The notes below the pieces were generated by a model, which saw nothing but the letters and a program-made list of their open reading frames with translations, did not search any database and was not told the origin of the DNA. Shown piece by piece: positions 46,118-56,517 of a DNA stretch of 64,000 bases (positions within the stretch are counted from its first letter, which is position 1; every line of letters begins with the position of its first letter). The stretch lies in contig NZ_CP013692.1 of the NCBI RefSeq assembly GCF_001477625.1, positions 3,596,001 to 3,660,000 on the forward strand. The letters run 5' to 3'. This DNA is from Paucibacter sp. KCTC 42545. Lineage in GTDB: Bacteria; Pseudomonadota; Gammaproteobacteria; Burkholderiales; Burkholderiaceae_C. A program made the position numbers and the translations under genes.

Positions 46118-46483
46118 TTAGCGCCCGGATTCACGCTCTGGCCGGGGTGCGGGCGGGAAGAATGCCGCGCGCTCCTGCGCCACCTGATCCGAACGGCGGG
46201 CAATATTCCCACACACCAGGTCGCAGAGTTCGTAGACCGCAGGGTCGGCAATTCGGAAAAAGGCACTGGTACCGCGGCTTTCACGCATCACCAAACCATG
46301 CTGCTGCAAGACCGCCAGATGGCGCGAGACATTGGCGGCACTAAAACCGCACAGCATGGCCAAGTCACCGACCCGGCGCTCTTCCTGGCGCAGCAAATTG
46401 AGAATTTGCAAGCGCGTCGGCTCGGCCAAGGCTTGAAAGTAGCCAGCGATCTGCTCCAGGGCGGCGGGGGGTAGATCTTGCAT
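46118..46483 (-). CDS. ArsR-family regulator, possible thiol switch
   Basis: Winged-helix repressor of 121 residues: ALAEPTRLQILNLLRQEERR, GDLAMLCGFSAANVSRHLAV, LQQHGLVMRESRGTSAFFRI. The metal site ELCVCDL of ArsR is missing. Cys45 (in AMLCG) and Cys87/Cys91 (ELCDLVC) are placed roughly like the redox pair of BigR/SqrR/YgaV proteins, which sense sulfide or oxidants through disulfide or persulfide formation; that comparison is from memory. It is divergent from the RND operon. ATG 46483 is used because the longer frame would enter the divergent promoter. Confidence 0.82.
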   Translation of the reverse strand: MQDLPPAALEQIAGYFQALAEPTRLQILNLLRQEERRVGDLAMLCGFSAANVSRHLAVLQQHGLVMRESRGTSAFFRIADPAVYELCDLVCGNIARRSDQVAQERAAFFPPAPRPERESGR

Positions 46484-46567
46484 GACGGATGGGGGCGGGA
46501 GGCATAGAGTCGGGGCGTTCCCCAGTTTAGTTGAATGCTTGCGCACTTGCCTAGTTGCTTTATTGTT

Positions 46568-46599
46568 TATTTGCATGATTACGCAAATACGCATAGAAT
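46568..46599 (+). promoter_or_regulatory. RND operon promoter with ArsR-type operator
   Basis: Inverted repeat TATTTGC-N8-GCAAATA (46568-46589) overlaps a promoter formed by -35 TTGCAT (46571-46576) and -10 TAGAAT (46594-46599) with a 17-base spacer. Binding of the divergent ArsR protein here would block the RND genes. Confidence 0.65.
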
Positions 46600-46637
46600 T
46601 TAATTGAAGCGGCCCAAGCACCAAGGACTCCCACCCC

Positions 46638-47807
46638 ATGACCAAGACTTCACCCCACTTGCCCGAACTATTGGCGCACATGCCACGGTCGGTAGCCATT
46701 GCCGCCATGGTCGCTATTGCAGGGATTGGGTTTGCCGTCCCCTCGTGGGCTCAGCAAGCCCCTGCAAAGGCAGGATCCACGGCCAGCCCCGCCCCGCTGA
46801 GCAGCCTGCTGCTGCGGGCCGGTGGCAATGGCGATGTGCGTTTCGGCCGCAGCTTTGATGGTGTGGTGGAGGCGCAGCGGCAAACGGTGATGGCCTCGCA
46901 AGTCGCCGGCGCCATCGTGCAGATCGAGGTCAAGCCCGGCGACCGGGTCAGCCAGGGTCAGATCCTCCTGCGCATCGACGCTCGTGCTGCCAATGAGGCG
47001 GCCTTGGCCAGCGAGGCCCAGGCGCAAGCCGCGCACGCCACCTTGCAGCTGGCCACGCGTGATTTCGAACGCCAGCAGCAGCTCTTCAAACAACGCTACA
47101 TCAGCCAAGCCGCCCTGGACCAAGCCGAGAGCCAGTTCAAAGCCACCCAGGCCCAGGTGAACGCGCAACTGGCGCAAGCCAGCGGCGCGCGCACGCAAAG
47201 CAGCTTGCACGTGGTGCGCAGCCCCTATGCCGGCGTGGTGTCCGAGGTGCCGGTTGCCTTGGGCGATATGGCCATGCCCGGCCGCGCGCTGCTGACCGTC
47301 TATGACCCCAAGGCCTTGCGCGTGACGGCCAATGTGCCGCAAAGCGTGGTGAGCAGCTGGGGCCCCAAGCCGCAGCTGAGCCTGGAGCTGGCCGGCCAAC
47401 AAGGCATCACACCGGCGCGGGTTCAGGTCTTGCCGGTGGTGGACGCCGCCACGCACTCGGTGCAGCTGCGTTTGGACTTGGCCGACGCCAATCTGGCCGC
47501 GGCCACGCCGGGCATGTTCGCCCGCCTGTGGTTGAGCGAGGCCGCCGCTGGAGCACCTGCTACCGACAACACAGGCAAGGCGACGGGCGCCGCGCCCACA
47601 CCCATCATGCTGCCGCGCTCGGCCGTGGTGCGCCGTGCCGAGTTGAATGCCGCCTATGTTTTGGACGCGCAAGGCCGGCCCTTGCTGCGCCAGCTGCGGC
47701 TGGGCCGCGTGCAGGGTGAGATGGTGGAGGTGCTGAGCGGCCTGAACCTGGGTGAGCGCGTCGCCACCGACCCGGCAGCCGCCGCCCGCTGGAAGGCACA
47801 ACCATGA
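46638..47807 (+). CDS. RND efflux periplasmic adaptor subunit
   Basis: Membrane-fusion protein of 389 residues. N-terminal signal (VAIAAMVAIAGIGFAVPSWA); lipoyl halves around ASQVAGAIVQIEVKPGDRVS and VVRSPYAGVVSEVPVALGDM; alpha-hairpin LATRDFERQQQLFKQRYISQ then AALDQAESQFKATQAQVNAQ; beta-barrel and C-terminal domain ending with LSGLNLGERVATDP. There is no lipobox. The stop overlaps the pump gene by four bases. It pairs with the following pump. Confidence 0.92.
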   Translation: MTKTSPHLPELLAHMPRSVAIAAMVAIAGIGFAVPSWAQQAPAKAGSTASPAPLSSLLLRAGGNGDVRFGRSFDGVVEAQRQTVMASQVAGAIVQIEVKPGDRVSQGQILLRIDARAANEAALASEAQAQAAHATLQLATRDFERQQQLFKQRYISQAALDQAESQFKATQAQVNAQLAQASGARTQSSLHVVRSPYAGVVSEVPVALGDMAMPGRALLTVYDPKALRVTANVPQSVVSSWGPKPQLSLELAGQQGITPARVQVLPVVDAATHSVQLRLDLADANLAAATPGMFARLWLSEAAAGAPATDNTGKATGAAPTPIMLPRSAVVRRAELNAAYVLDAQGRPLLRQLRLGRVQGEMVEVLSGLNLGERVATDPAAAARWKAQP

Positions 47808-50800
47808 GCGCGCCAAATCGAATGGGTGCCAGCGGGCGCATTGCGGCCTTTTTCCAGTCCGCCCAAATTACGCCACTGCTGGCCTTGGTGGCCTTGCTGC
47901 TGGGCATCTTTGCGGTGCTGGTAACGCCCCGTGAAGAAGAGCCGCAGATCAACGTCACCATGGCCAATGTGCTGGTGCCCTTCCCTGGCGCCAGCGTGGG
48001 CGATGTGGAGCAGATGATCGCCACGCCCGCCGAACAAGTGCTGTCACAGATGGCCGGGGTCGAGCATGTGATGTCGGTGTCCAAGCCCGGCCTGGCCCTG
48101 CTGACGGTGCAATTCAAGGTCGGCGTGCCGCGCACCGAGGCCCTGGTGCGCCTCTACGACACGGTCAACTCGAATGCCGACTGGCTGCCCAGCGGCCTGG
48201 GCGCCCTGCCGCCCATCATCAAGCCCAAGGGCATTGATGATGTGCCTATCCTCAGCCTGACCTTGTTCAGCAAAGGCAACTCAGAGAAGACGGGCACAAA
48301 CGACGCCAACAACGAAACCGGCGCTTTCGAGCTTGAGCGTGTCGCGCGCGGCCTGGAAGCCGAGCTCAAGCGCGTGCCCGGCACCCGCGAGGTCAAAACC
48401 ATCGGCGGCCCGGGGCGCGGTGTGAACATCGAGCTTGACGCCGCCCGGCTGGCCAGCGCCGGCCTGACGGTGGCCGATCTGCGCCAGGCTTTGCAATCCG
48501 CCAACGCCGGGGCGCCCCTGGGCGAGGTCTTGCGCGGCAACAAAAGCATCGCGCTGGAGGCCGGTGCCTTCATCGCCAATGCGGCCGATCTGGAAGAACT
48601 GGTGGTCGGCGTGCGCGCCGGCAAGCCGGTTTACCTGCGCGATGTGGCCGAGCTGCGCGATGGCGCCCTGCCCGCGACGCGCTATGTCTGGCATGCCGAG
48701 GGCGGCCAGAGCTACCCCGCCGTCACCCTGGCCATCACCAAGAAGGCGGGCGAGAACGCTATCGACGTGACCCACGCCCTGACCGCCCGCGTGGCCGATC
48801 TGCGCAACACCTTGATCCCCGCCGATGTGCAGGTGGCCGAGACGCGCAACTACGGCGCCAGCGCCGATGACAAGGCCAAGAAGCTGATCCAAAAGCTGCT
48901 CTTCGCCACCGCCTCGGTGGTGGCCTTGGTCTTCATCGCCCTGGGCCGGCGCGAGGCCGCCATCGTCGGCACCGCCGTGATGCTGACGCTGACCGTCACC
49001 CTTTTCGCCAGCTGGGCCTGGGGCTTCACGCTCAACCGCGTGTCGCTGTTTGCGCTGATCTTCTCCATCGGCATCCTGGTGGATGACGCCATCGTGGTGG
49101 TGGAGAACATCCACCGCCACCAGCAACTCTTCCCCGGCCGCAGCCTGAAGGACATCATCCCCGGCGCGGTGGATGAAGTGGGCGGCCCCACCATCTTGGC
49201 CACGCTCACCGTCATCGCCGCGCTGCTGCCTATGGCCTTTGTGTCGGGCTTGATGGGGCCGTATATGAGCCCCATCCCCATCAACGCGAGCATGGGCATG
49301 TTGCTGTCGCTGGCGATTGCTTTCACCGTCACGCCTTGGCTGGCGCGAATCTGGATGAAGGCCTCTCCTGCCACTGATGCATGCCACGACGCAGATGCAG
49401 GCTCAACAGAAGGCGCACCACATGCGCACCAAACACATGGCCTGGCCGCCAAGCTGGCGCCGATGTTCGAGCGCATCTTCACCCCGCTGCTGGACGCCAA
49501 GCGCGGTGGGCGCAACCGTGGCCTGCTGGGCCTGGGCATTGCTGCGCTGATCGCCCTTTCGCTGGCCTTGCCGGCGGCGGGCTGGGTGGTGCTGAAGATG
49601 CTGCCCTTTGACAATAAGTCGGAGCTGCAAGTGGTGGTGGACCTGCCCGTCGGCACGCCGCTGGAGCAAACCGCCGCCGTGCTGCGCGAGCTGGGCGCCT
49701 ATCTCGACGGCGTGCCCGAGGTCCGCCACTACCAAGCCTATGCCGGCAGCGCCTCGCCGATCAACTTCAACGGCCTGGTGCGCCAGTACGACCTGCGCAG
49801 CGAACCGCAACAAGGCGATATCCAGGTCAATCTGGTGGATCAGAAACACCGCAAGGAGCAAAGCCACGCCATCGCCCTGCGCCTGCGGCCGGAGCTGCAA
49901 AAAATCGGCCAGCGCTTTGGCGCCAATGTGAAGTTGGTGGAAGTGCCGCCGGGCCCGCCGGTCATGTCGCCCATCGTGGCGGAGATTTACGGCCCCGAGG
50001 CCGCCGGCCGCAACGCCGTGGCCGCCCAGGTGCGCGCCGTCTTCGAGGCCAGCGCCGGCCTGGTGGATGTGGACGACAGCCGCATCGCCAGCGCCCCGCG
50101 CCAGCTGTTGCTGATCGACCGCAGCAAGGCCGCCCTGCTCGGTGTGCCGCAAAGCTTGATCGTTAGCACCTTGCGCGCAGGCTTTGCCGGTGAGCCCGTC
50201 ACCTATCTGCACGACCAAAGCCGCAGCCCGGTGCCCGCGGTGCTGCAACTGCCGCCCTCAAGCCAAGGCGATATCAACAGCTTGCTGGCCTTGACGGTGC
50301 GCAGCCAAAGCGGCGCCAGCGTGGCGATCCGCGAGCTGGTGACGCTGTCAGACACGCTGCGCGAGCAGCCGATCTTCCACAAAGACGGCCTGCCGGTGAA
50401 CTATGTGATGGCCGATATGGCCGACGCCAAAACTGGGCTGGACAGCCCCCTCTACGGCCTGTTCAAAATGCGCGGCGAGATCCAAAAAATCAGCACGCCA
50501 GGTGGCGGCACTCTGCAAGAGTTCTTCATCAAGCAGCCCACTGATGCCCTGCGCGACTACAGCATCAAATGGGACGGCGAATGGCAGATCACCTATGAGA
50601 CCTTCCGCGATATGGGCCTGGCCTATGGCGTCGGGCTGATCCTGATCTATCTGCTGGTGGTGGCCCAGTTCGGTTCCTACCTGACGCCGCTGATCATCAT
50701 GGCGCCGATCCCGCTGACCATCATCGGCGTGATGCCCGGCCACGCTCTGCTGCACGCGCAGTACACGGCCACCAGCATGATCGGCATGATCGCGCTGGCC

Positions 50801-51100
50801 GGCATCATCGTGCGCAACTCGATTCTGCTGGTGGACTTCATCCAGCTGCAATTGCGCGAAGGCATGGCGCTGGAGCGCGCCATCATCAGCGCCGCCACCG
50901 CACGCGCCCAGCCCATCATCCTGACCGGCCTGGCGGCCATGATGGGCGCCTTCTTCATCCTCGACGACCCGATCTTCAACGGTCTGGCGATCTCGCTGAT
51001 CTTCGGCATCGCCATCTCGACGCTGCTGACTTTGGTCGTTATCCCCTTGCTCTACTTTGTGGCCTACCGCCACGCCCATCCAAAGGAAATTCAATCATGA
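47804..51100 (+). CDS. RND efflux permease (AcrB/AcrD/AcrF superfamily)
   Basis: Inner-membrane RND transporter of 1098 residues. Opening segment ITPLLALVALLLGIFAVLVT; VPFPGASVGDVEQMIATPAE; central helices with GILVDDAIVVVENIHRHQQL; second half from LPAAGWVVLKMLPFDNKSEL; C-terminal helices with IVRNSILLVDFIQLQLREGM. It belongs to a branch distinct from the AcrB-like pump at 6-9 kb: no QYP-AP motif, and a cytoplasmic His/Ala-rich insertion (CHDADAGSTEGAPHAHQTHG) after the first six-helix block. The outer-membrane partner is not in this operon. Confidence 0.92.
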   Translation: MSAPNRMGASGRIAAFFQSAQITPLLALVALLLGIFAVLVTPREEEPQINVTMANVLVPFPGASVGDVEQMIATPAEQVLSQMAGVEHVMSVSKPGLALLTVQFKVGVPRTEALVRLYDTVNSNADWLPSGLGALPPIIKPKGIDDVPILSLTLFSKGNSEKTGTNDANNETGAFELERVARGLEAELKRVPGTREVKTIGGPGRGVNIELDAARLASAGLTVADLRQALQSANAGAPLGEVLRGNKSIALEAGAFIANAADLEELVVGVRAGKPVYLRDVAELRDGALPATRYVWHAEGGQSYPAVTLAITKKAGENAIDVTHALTARVADLRNTLIPADVQVAETRNYGASADDKAKKLIQKLLFATASVVALVFIALGRREAAIVGTAVMLTLTVTLFASWAWGFTLNRVSLFALIFSIGILVDDAIVVVENIHRHQQLFPGRSLKDIIPGAVDEVGGPTILATLTVIAALLPMAFVSGLMGPYMSPIPINASMGMLLSLAIAFTVTPWLARIWMKASPATDACHDADAGSTEGAPHAHQTHGLAAKLAPMFERIFTPLLDAKRGGRNRGLLGLGIAALIALSLALPAAGWVVLKMLPFDNKSELQVVVDLPVGTPLEQTAAVLRELGAYLDGVPEVRHYQAYAGSASPINFNGLVRQYDLRSEPQQGDIQVNLVDQKHRKEQSHAIALRLRPELQKIGQRFGANVKLVEVPPGPPVMSPIVAEIYGPEAAGRNAVAAQVRAVFEASAGLVDVDDSRIASAPRQLLLIDRSKAALLGVPQSLIVSTLRAGFAGEPVTYLHDQSRSPVPAVLQLPPSSQGDINSLLALTVRSQSGASVAIRELVTLSDTLREQPIFHKDGLPVNYVMADMADAKTGLDSPLYGLFKMRGEIQKISTPGGGTLQEFFIKQPTDALRDYSIKWDGEWQITYETFRDMGLAYGVGLILIYLLVVAQFGSYLTPLIIMAPIPLTIIGVMPGHALLHAQYTATSMIGMIALAGIIVRNSILLVDFIQLQLREGMALERAIISAATARAQPIILTGLAAMMGAFFILDDPIFNGLAISLIFGIAISTLLTLVVIPLLYFVAYRHAHPKEIQS

Positions 51101-51306
51101 CCACCTGGCAACTCGTGCGCGTCATCGCCGGCACCTTCATCCTGGCTTCGCTGGCCTTGGGCCTGCCCGGCAGCCCCGTCTTTCACTCCCAATACTGGCT
51201 GGGCTTCACCGCTTTTGTGGGCATCAACTTGCTGCAGAGCGGCTTGACGAAATGGTGTTTGATGGAGTCCATCCTGGCCAAGCTCGGCCTGCGGCGCGGT
51301 AACTGA
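51097..51306 (+). CDS. DUF2892 (YgaP transmembrane-type) inner-membrane protein
   Basis: A 69-residue protein with two hydrophobic segments, VIAGTFILASLALGLP and YWLGFTAFVGINLLQSG, followed by LTKWCLMESILAKLG. This is the full-length DUF2892 domain, the membrane part of the E. coli YgaP rhodanese. The start overlaps the pump stop by four bases, so it belongs to the RND operon. The cysteine in WCLM is the conserved one of the family. Confidence 0.88.
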   Translation: MTTWQLVRVIAGTFILASLALGLPGSPVFHSQYWLGFTAFVGINLLQSGLTKWCLMESILAKLGLRRGN

Positions 51307-51320
51307 ACGCGGCGGACGAA

Positions 51321-52184
51321 TCAGGCCAGCCGGCCTTCCTGAAAGTCCCGCACGGCCTGCTTGAGTTCCGTCTGCGTATTCATCACAAAGGGGCCGTACT
51401 GCGCGATCGCCTCGCCCAGTGGTCGGCCAGCGATCAGCAAGGCACGCGCGCCCGCGGCGCCGGCGCTGAAAGCAACGCGGTCCGCCCCCGGCGTATTGGC
51501 CAATAAAGCCATGCGCTGGGCCGGCACCGGCGCGCTGTCGGCATCAAAACTCAGCTCGCCTTCGTAGACATAAACAAAGGCGTTGAAGACCTCGGGCAGG
51601 CTTTGCTCGAAGCTGGCGCCGGGCTGCAGATGCAGGTCAAGATACAGCGGCTCAGTAGTGTCGCGCTGCATGGCGCCGGCCTGGCCATGGCTGGTCCCTG
51701 CGATCACACGCAGCAAGCCGCCAGGGATTTGCACCTCCGGGATCTCCGCCGCCGGAATGTCCCGATACCAGGGCGGGCACATCTTGTCTTTGCCGGCGAG
51801 GTTGAGCCAGAGCTGAAAGCCAGCCATGCGCCCGGCCGTCTGCTCTGGCATTTCGGAATGGATCACGCCGCGCCCGGCCGTCATCCACTGCACGCCGCCA
51901 TCACCCAACAAGCCCTCGTTGCCTGCTGAATCGCGATGCCGCATGCGGCCCTGCAACATATAGGTGATGGTCTCAAAGCCGCGATGCGGGTGGCTAGGGA
52001 AGCCGGCGATGTAATCACCCGGCTGATCGGAACCGAAGGCGTCCAACATCAAAAAGGGATCGAGCCGGCGCTGCAAGTCCTGGGTCAGGACACGGGTGAG
52101 CTTGACGCCCGCGCCGTCGCTGGTGGCTTGGCCGGTGATGATGCGCTCGACGCGGCGGGCGGGGCTTGATACAGGCTGTGACAT
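51321..52184 (-). CDS. Pirin family protein
   Basis: Bicupin protein of 287 residues. The metal-binding N-terminal cupin shows FPSHPHRGFETITYMLQGRM, and the second typical block is GGVQWMTAGRGVIHSEMPEQ; FQLWLNLAGKDKMCPPWYRD follows. Bacterial pirins are iron-binding and some have quercetinase activity or interact with metabolic enzymes. Function here is open. Divergent from the thiamine operon. Confidence 0.93.
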   Translation of the reverse strand: MSQPVSSPARRVERIITGQATSDGAGVKLTRVLTQDLQRRLDPFLMLDAFGSDQPGDYIAGFPSHPHRGFETITYMLQGRMRHRDSAGNEGLLGDGGVQWMTAGRGVIHSEMPEQTAGRMAGFQLWLNLAGKDKMCPPWYRDIPAAEIPEVQIPGGLLRVIAGTSHGQAGAMQRDTTEPLYLDLHLQPGASFEQSLPEVFNAFVYVYEGELSFDADSAPVPAQRMALLANTPGADRVAFSAGAAGARALLIAGRPLGEAIAQYGPFVMNTQTELKQAVRDFQEGRLA

Positions 52185-52290
52185 GGAATCGCGGGCGATG
52201 GTTTGAACTTGTCGGCGACCTTAGCAGCTTTCGCCCCGGCGCTCATGGTTCAAGGATATGCGCCTTGGGCCCTATACTCGCGCTTCGCTC

Positions 52291-52395
52291 CGGGGAGCCC
52301 TGCTGCGCCAGACTTGTTCTTGCGCCGGGCTGAGACATGGTGGAAGCCATGGACCCGCTGAACTTGATCCGGTTAATACCGGCGTAAGAAGAGCC
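52291..52395 (+). ncRNA. TPP riboswitch (THI element)
   Basis: The conserved THI-box core is clear: GGGGAGCCCTG (52292-52302), GGGCTGAGACATGG (52327-52340), and CCGCTGAACTTGATCCGGTT then AATACCGGCGTAAGAAG (about 52354-52391). It binds thiamine pyrophosphate in the nascent mRNA and represses the downstream thi genes. The -10 TATACT at 52273-52278 puts the transcript start just ahead of the aptamer. Confidence 0.95.
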
Positions 52396-52458
52396 TGCTC
52401 ATGTTCCCACTCGCCCACCTGGTTTTGCGCCAGCGCGCCGGCTTTGAGCAAGACCTGA

Positions 52459-54435
<1,977 letters not shown>

Positions 54436-54440
54436 GGCCG

Positions 54441-55490
54441 ATGGCACGCATTGCCATTGCTGGCGCGGGCCTGGCCGGGCGGCTCGTCGCTTTCGCGCTG
54501 AGCCGCGCCGGCCACGCCGTGCAAGTGTTCGAAGCCGGCCCCGGCCCCGCGCCCAGCTTCGACGGCCAGGGCGCGGCAGCCTTCACCGCAGCCGGCATGC
54601 TGAGCCCGCTGGCCGAGATGGAGAAGGCCGAGCCCGAGGTGGCCGAGCTGGGCTATGCCTCGCTGCGGCTATGGCCGCAAATCGTCGCCAGCCTCCGCCT
54701 GCCGGTGCAGCTGCAATGCCAGGGCAGCCTGCTGCTGGCGCATCGGCAAGACCTGGGCAGCGCCCAGCGCATCTTGGCCCGCTTGCCCGGCGCGCCAGCG
54801 CCCCTGGCGGCCGGCGCGCTGCGTGAGCTGGAACCGGCCTTGCTGCCCAGCGGCTTGCTGGCCTGGCTGCTGCCGGGCGAAGGGCTGATCAATCCCGTGC
54901 AAGCCATGGCGGCGCTGCATGCGGGCGCGGAAGGCGCGCAATGGCATTGGCAGCAGCCCGTCGCCAGCGTGGAAGCCGGAGGCTTGCTGCTGGCGAATGG
55001 CACGCGGGTAGCGGCAGACTGGGCCATTGACACACGCGGCCTGGGCGCGCGCTCCGCCGAGCTGCCCTTGCGCGGCGTGCGAGGCGAGGTGCTGCAGCTG
55101 CGCTTGACCAGCCACGGCTTGCGCCGCCCGGTGCGCCTGCTGCACCCGCGCCACCGCGTCTACCTGGTGCCGCGCAGCGAGAGCGAGCTGATGCTGGGCG
55201 CCAGCGAAATTGAAAGCGAAGACCGCAGCGAGGTCAGCTTGCAAAGCGCGGTGGAGCTGATGGCTGCCGCCCACAGCGTGATGCCGGCCTTGAGCGAAGC
55301 CCGCATCACCCGGCTGGACCGCAATCTGCGCCCCGCCCTGCCCGATAACAAAGCCCTGGCCCACTGCGCACCCGGCCTGATCCGCCTGAACGGCCTCTAC
55401 CGCCACGGCTGGCTGCTCGCACCGGCCCTGGTGCAGCAAGTGCTGAACCAAGCCGGCCTGGCCACACTTGAACAAGAGCTTCACCCATGA
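54441..55490 (+). CDS. thiO: FAD-dependent glycine oxidase
   Basis: Flavoenzyme of 349 residues supplying the iminoglycine used for the thiazole ring. The N-terminal FAD motif is IAIAGAGLAGRLVAFALSRA; AAGMLSPLAEMEKAEP and DTRGLGARSAELPLRGVRGE follow; the C-terminal part has NGLYRHGWLLAPALVQQVL. Sequence alone resembles D-amino-acid oxidases; its place between thiC and thiS makes ThiO the sound call. Overlaps thiS by four bases. Confidence 0.9.
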   Translation: MARIAIAGAGLAGRLVAFALSRAGHAVQVFEAGPGPAPSFDGQGAAAFTAAGMLSPLAEMEKAEPEVAELGYASLRLWPQIVASLRLPVQLQCQGSLLLAHRQDLGSAQRILARLPGAPAPLAAGALRELEPALLPSGLLAWLLPGEGLINPVQAMAALHAGAEGAQWHWQQPVASVEAGGLLLANGTRVAADWAIDTRGLGARSAELPLRGVRGEVLQLRLTSHGLRRPVRLLHPRHRVYLVPRSESELMLGASEIESEDRSEVSLQSAVELMAAAHSVMPALSEARITRLDRNLRPALPDNKALAHCAPGLIRLNGLYRHGWLLAPALVQQVLNQAGLATLEQELHP

Positions 55491-55699
55491 GCACCCACAT
55501 CCAGATTTTTCTTGACGACCAAGCCCTGTCCCTGCCCGCACCACTCAGCTTGGCCGATTTGCTGCAGGCGCATCAGCGTGCGCCGGAAAGCGTGGCCACG
55601 GCCCTGAACGGCATGTTTGTGGCCCGCGAAGCCCGCGCACAAACGCAGCTGGCCCATGGCGATGCCGTGCTGCTGTTCAAAGCCATTGTGGGCGGTTGA
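55487..55699 (+). CDS. thiS: Sulfur carrier protein ThiS
   Basis: Ubiquitin-fold sulfur carrier, 70 residues, ending in the required Gly-Gly (LLFKAIVGG), whose terminal thiocarboxylate donates sulfur to thiazole synthase. The mid-part VATALNGMFVAREARAQTQL is typical. The activating enzyme ThiF is not in the operon. Confidence 0.92.
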   Translation: MSTHIQIFLDDQALSLPAPLSLADLLQAHQRAPESVATALNGMFVAREARAQTQLAHGDAVLLFKAIVGG

Positions 55700-55704
55700 G
55701 GGTC

Positions 55705-56517
55705 ATGATGATGTCCACCCCCGACGCCCTCTGTATCGACGGCAAGACCCTCCATAGCCGCCTCTTCCTCGGCAGCGCCGGCTACCCCAGCCCGCAGACG
55801 CTGGTGGCGGCCATTCAAGCCGCCGAGTGTCAGGTCTTGACCCTGGGCCTCAAGCGCACCTTGCAAGCCGGCGACAACGGCTTTGTCGCCATGGCCATGC
55901 AAGCCGCCCGGGCCCAGGGCGCGCACTTGCTGCCCAATACCGCGGGCTGCCGCACGGCGCGCGAAGCGGTGCAACTGGCGCAGATGGCGCGCGAGCTCTA
56001 CGGCACCCACTGGATCAAGCTGGAAGTGGTGGGTGACGAGCACACCTTGCAGCCCGACCCTTTCGAGCTGCTCAGCGCCGCCACCGAGCTGGTCAAGGAC
56101 GGTTTCACCGTCTTCCCCTACTGCACGGAAGACTTGATCCTGTGCCGCCGCCTGCTGGAAGACGCCGGCTGCGCCGTGCTGATGCCCTGGGGCGCGCCGA
56201 TTGGTTCGGGCCAGGGCCTGCTGCATCTGCAAGCCCTCAAGACCCTGCGCGAGCGCTTGCCGCAGGCCACGCTGATCATCGACGCGGGTCTCGGCGCGCC
56301 TTCGCAGGCCGCGCAAGCGCTGGAGCTGGGCTTTGACGCCGTGCTGCTGAACTCGGCAGTGGCGCAGGCGCGCGCGCCGGTGGCCATGGCCGCTGCTTTT
56401 CGCGACGCCGTGCGGGCGGGGCGCCAAGCCCATCTGGCCGGGTTGATGGCGCCGCAAAGCTTCGCCACGCCCTCCACCCCGGTCAGCGGCCACGCATTTT
56501 TGCTGGGCCAGCCATGA
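55705..56517 (+). CDS. thiG: Thiazole synthase
   Basis: Forms the thiazole phosphate from DXP, iminoglycine and ThiS thiocarboxylate; 270 residues, TIM barrel. Motifs: LFLGSAGYPSPQTLVAAIQA, LPNTAGCRTAREAVQLAQMA, the Schiff-base lysine in WIKLEVVGD, MPWGAPIGSGQGL and IIDAGLGAPSQAAQALELGF. Three consecutive ATGs (55705, 55708, 55711) are possible starts, with GAGGGT upstream. It overlaps thiDE by four bases. Confidence 0.96.
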   Translation: MMMSTPDALCIDGKTLHSRLFLGSAGYPSPQTLVAAIQAAECQVLTLGLKRTLQAGDNGFVAMAMQAARAQGAHLLPNTAGCRTAREAVQLAQMARELYGTHWIKLEVVGDEHTLQPDPFELLSAATELVKDGFTVFPYCTEDLILCRRLLEDAGCAVLMPWGAPIGSGQGLLHLQALKTLRERLPQATLIIDAGLGAPSQAAQALELGFDAVLLNSAVAQARAPVAMAAAFRDAVRAGRQAHLAGLMAPQSFATPSTPVSGHAFLLGQP

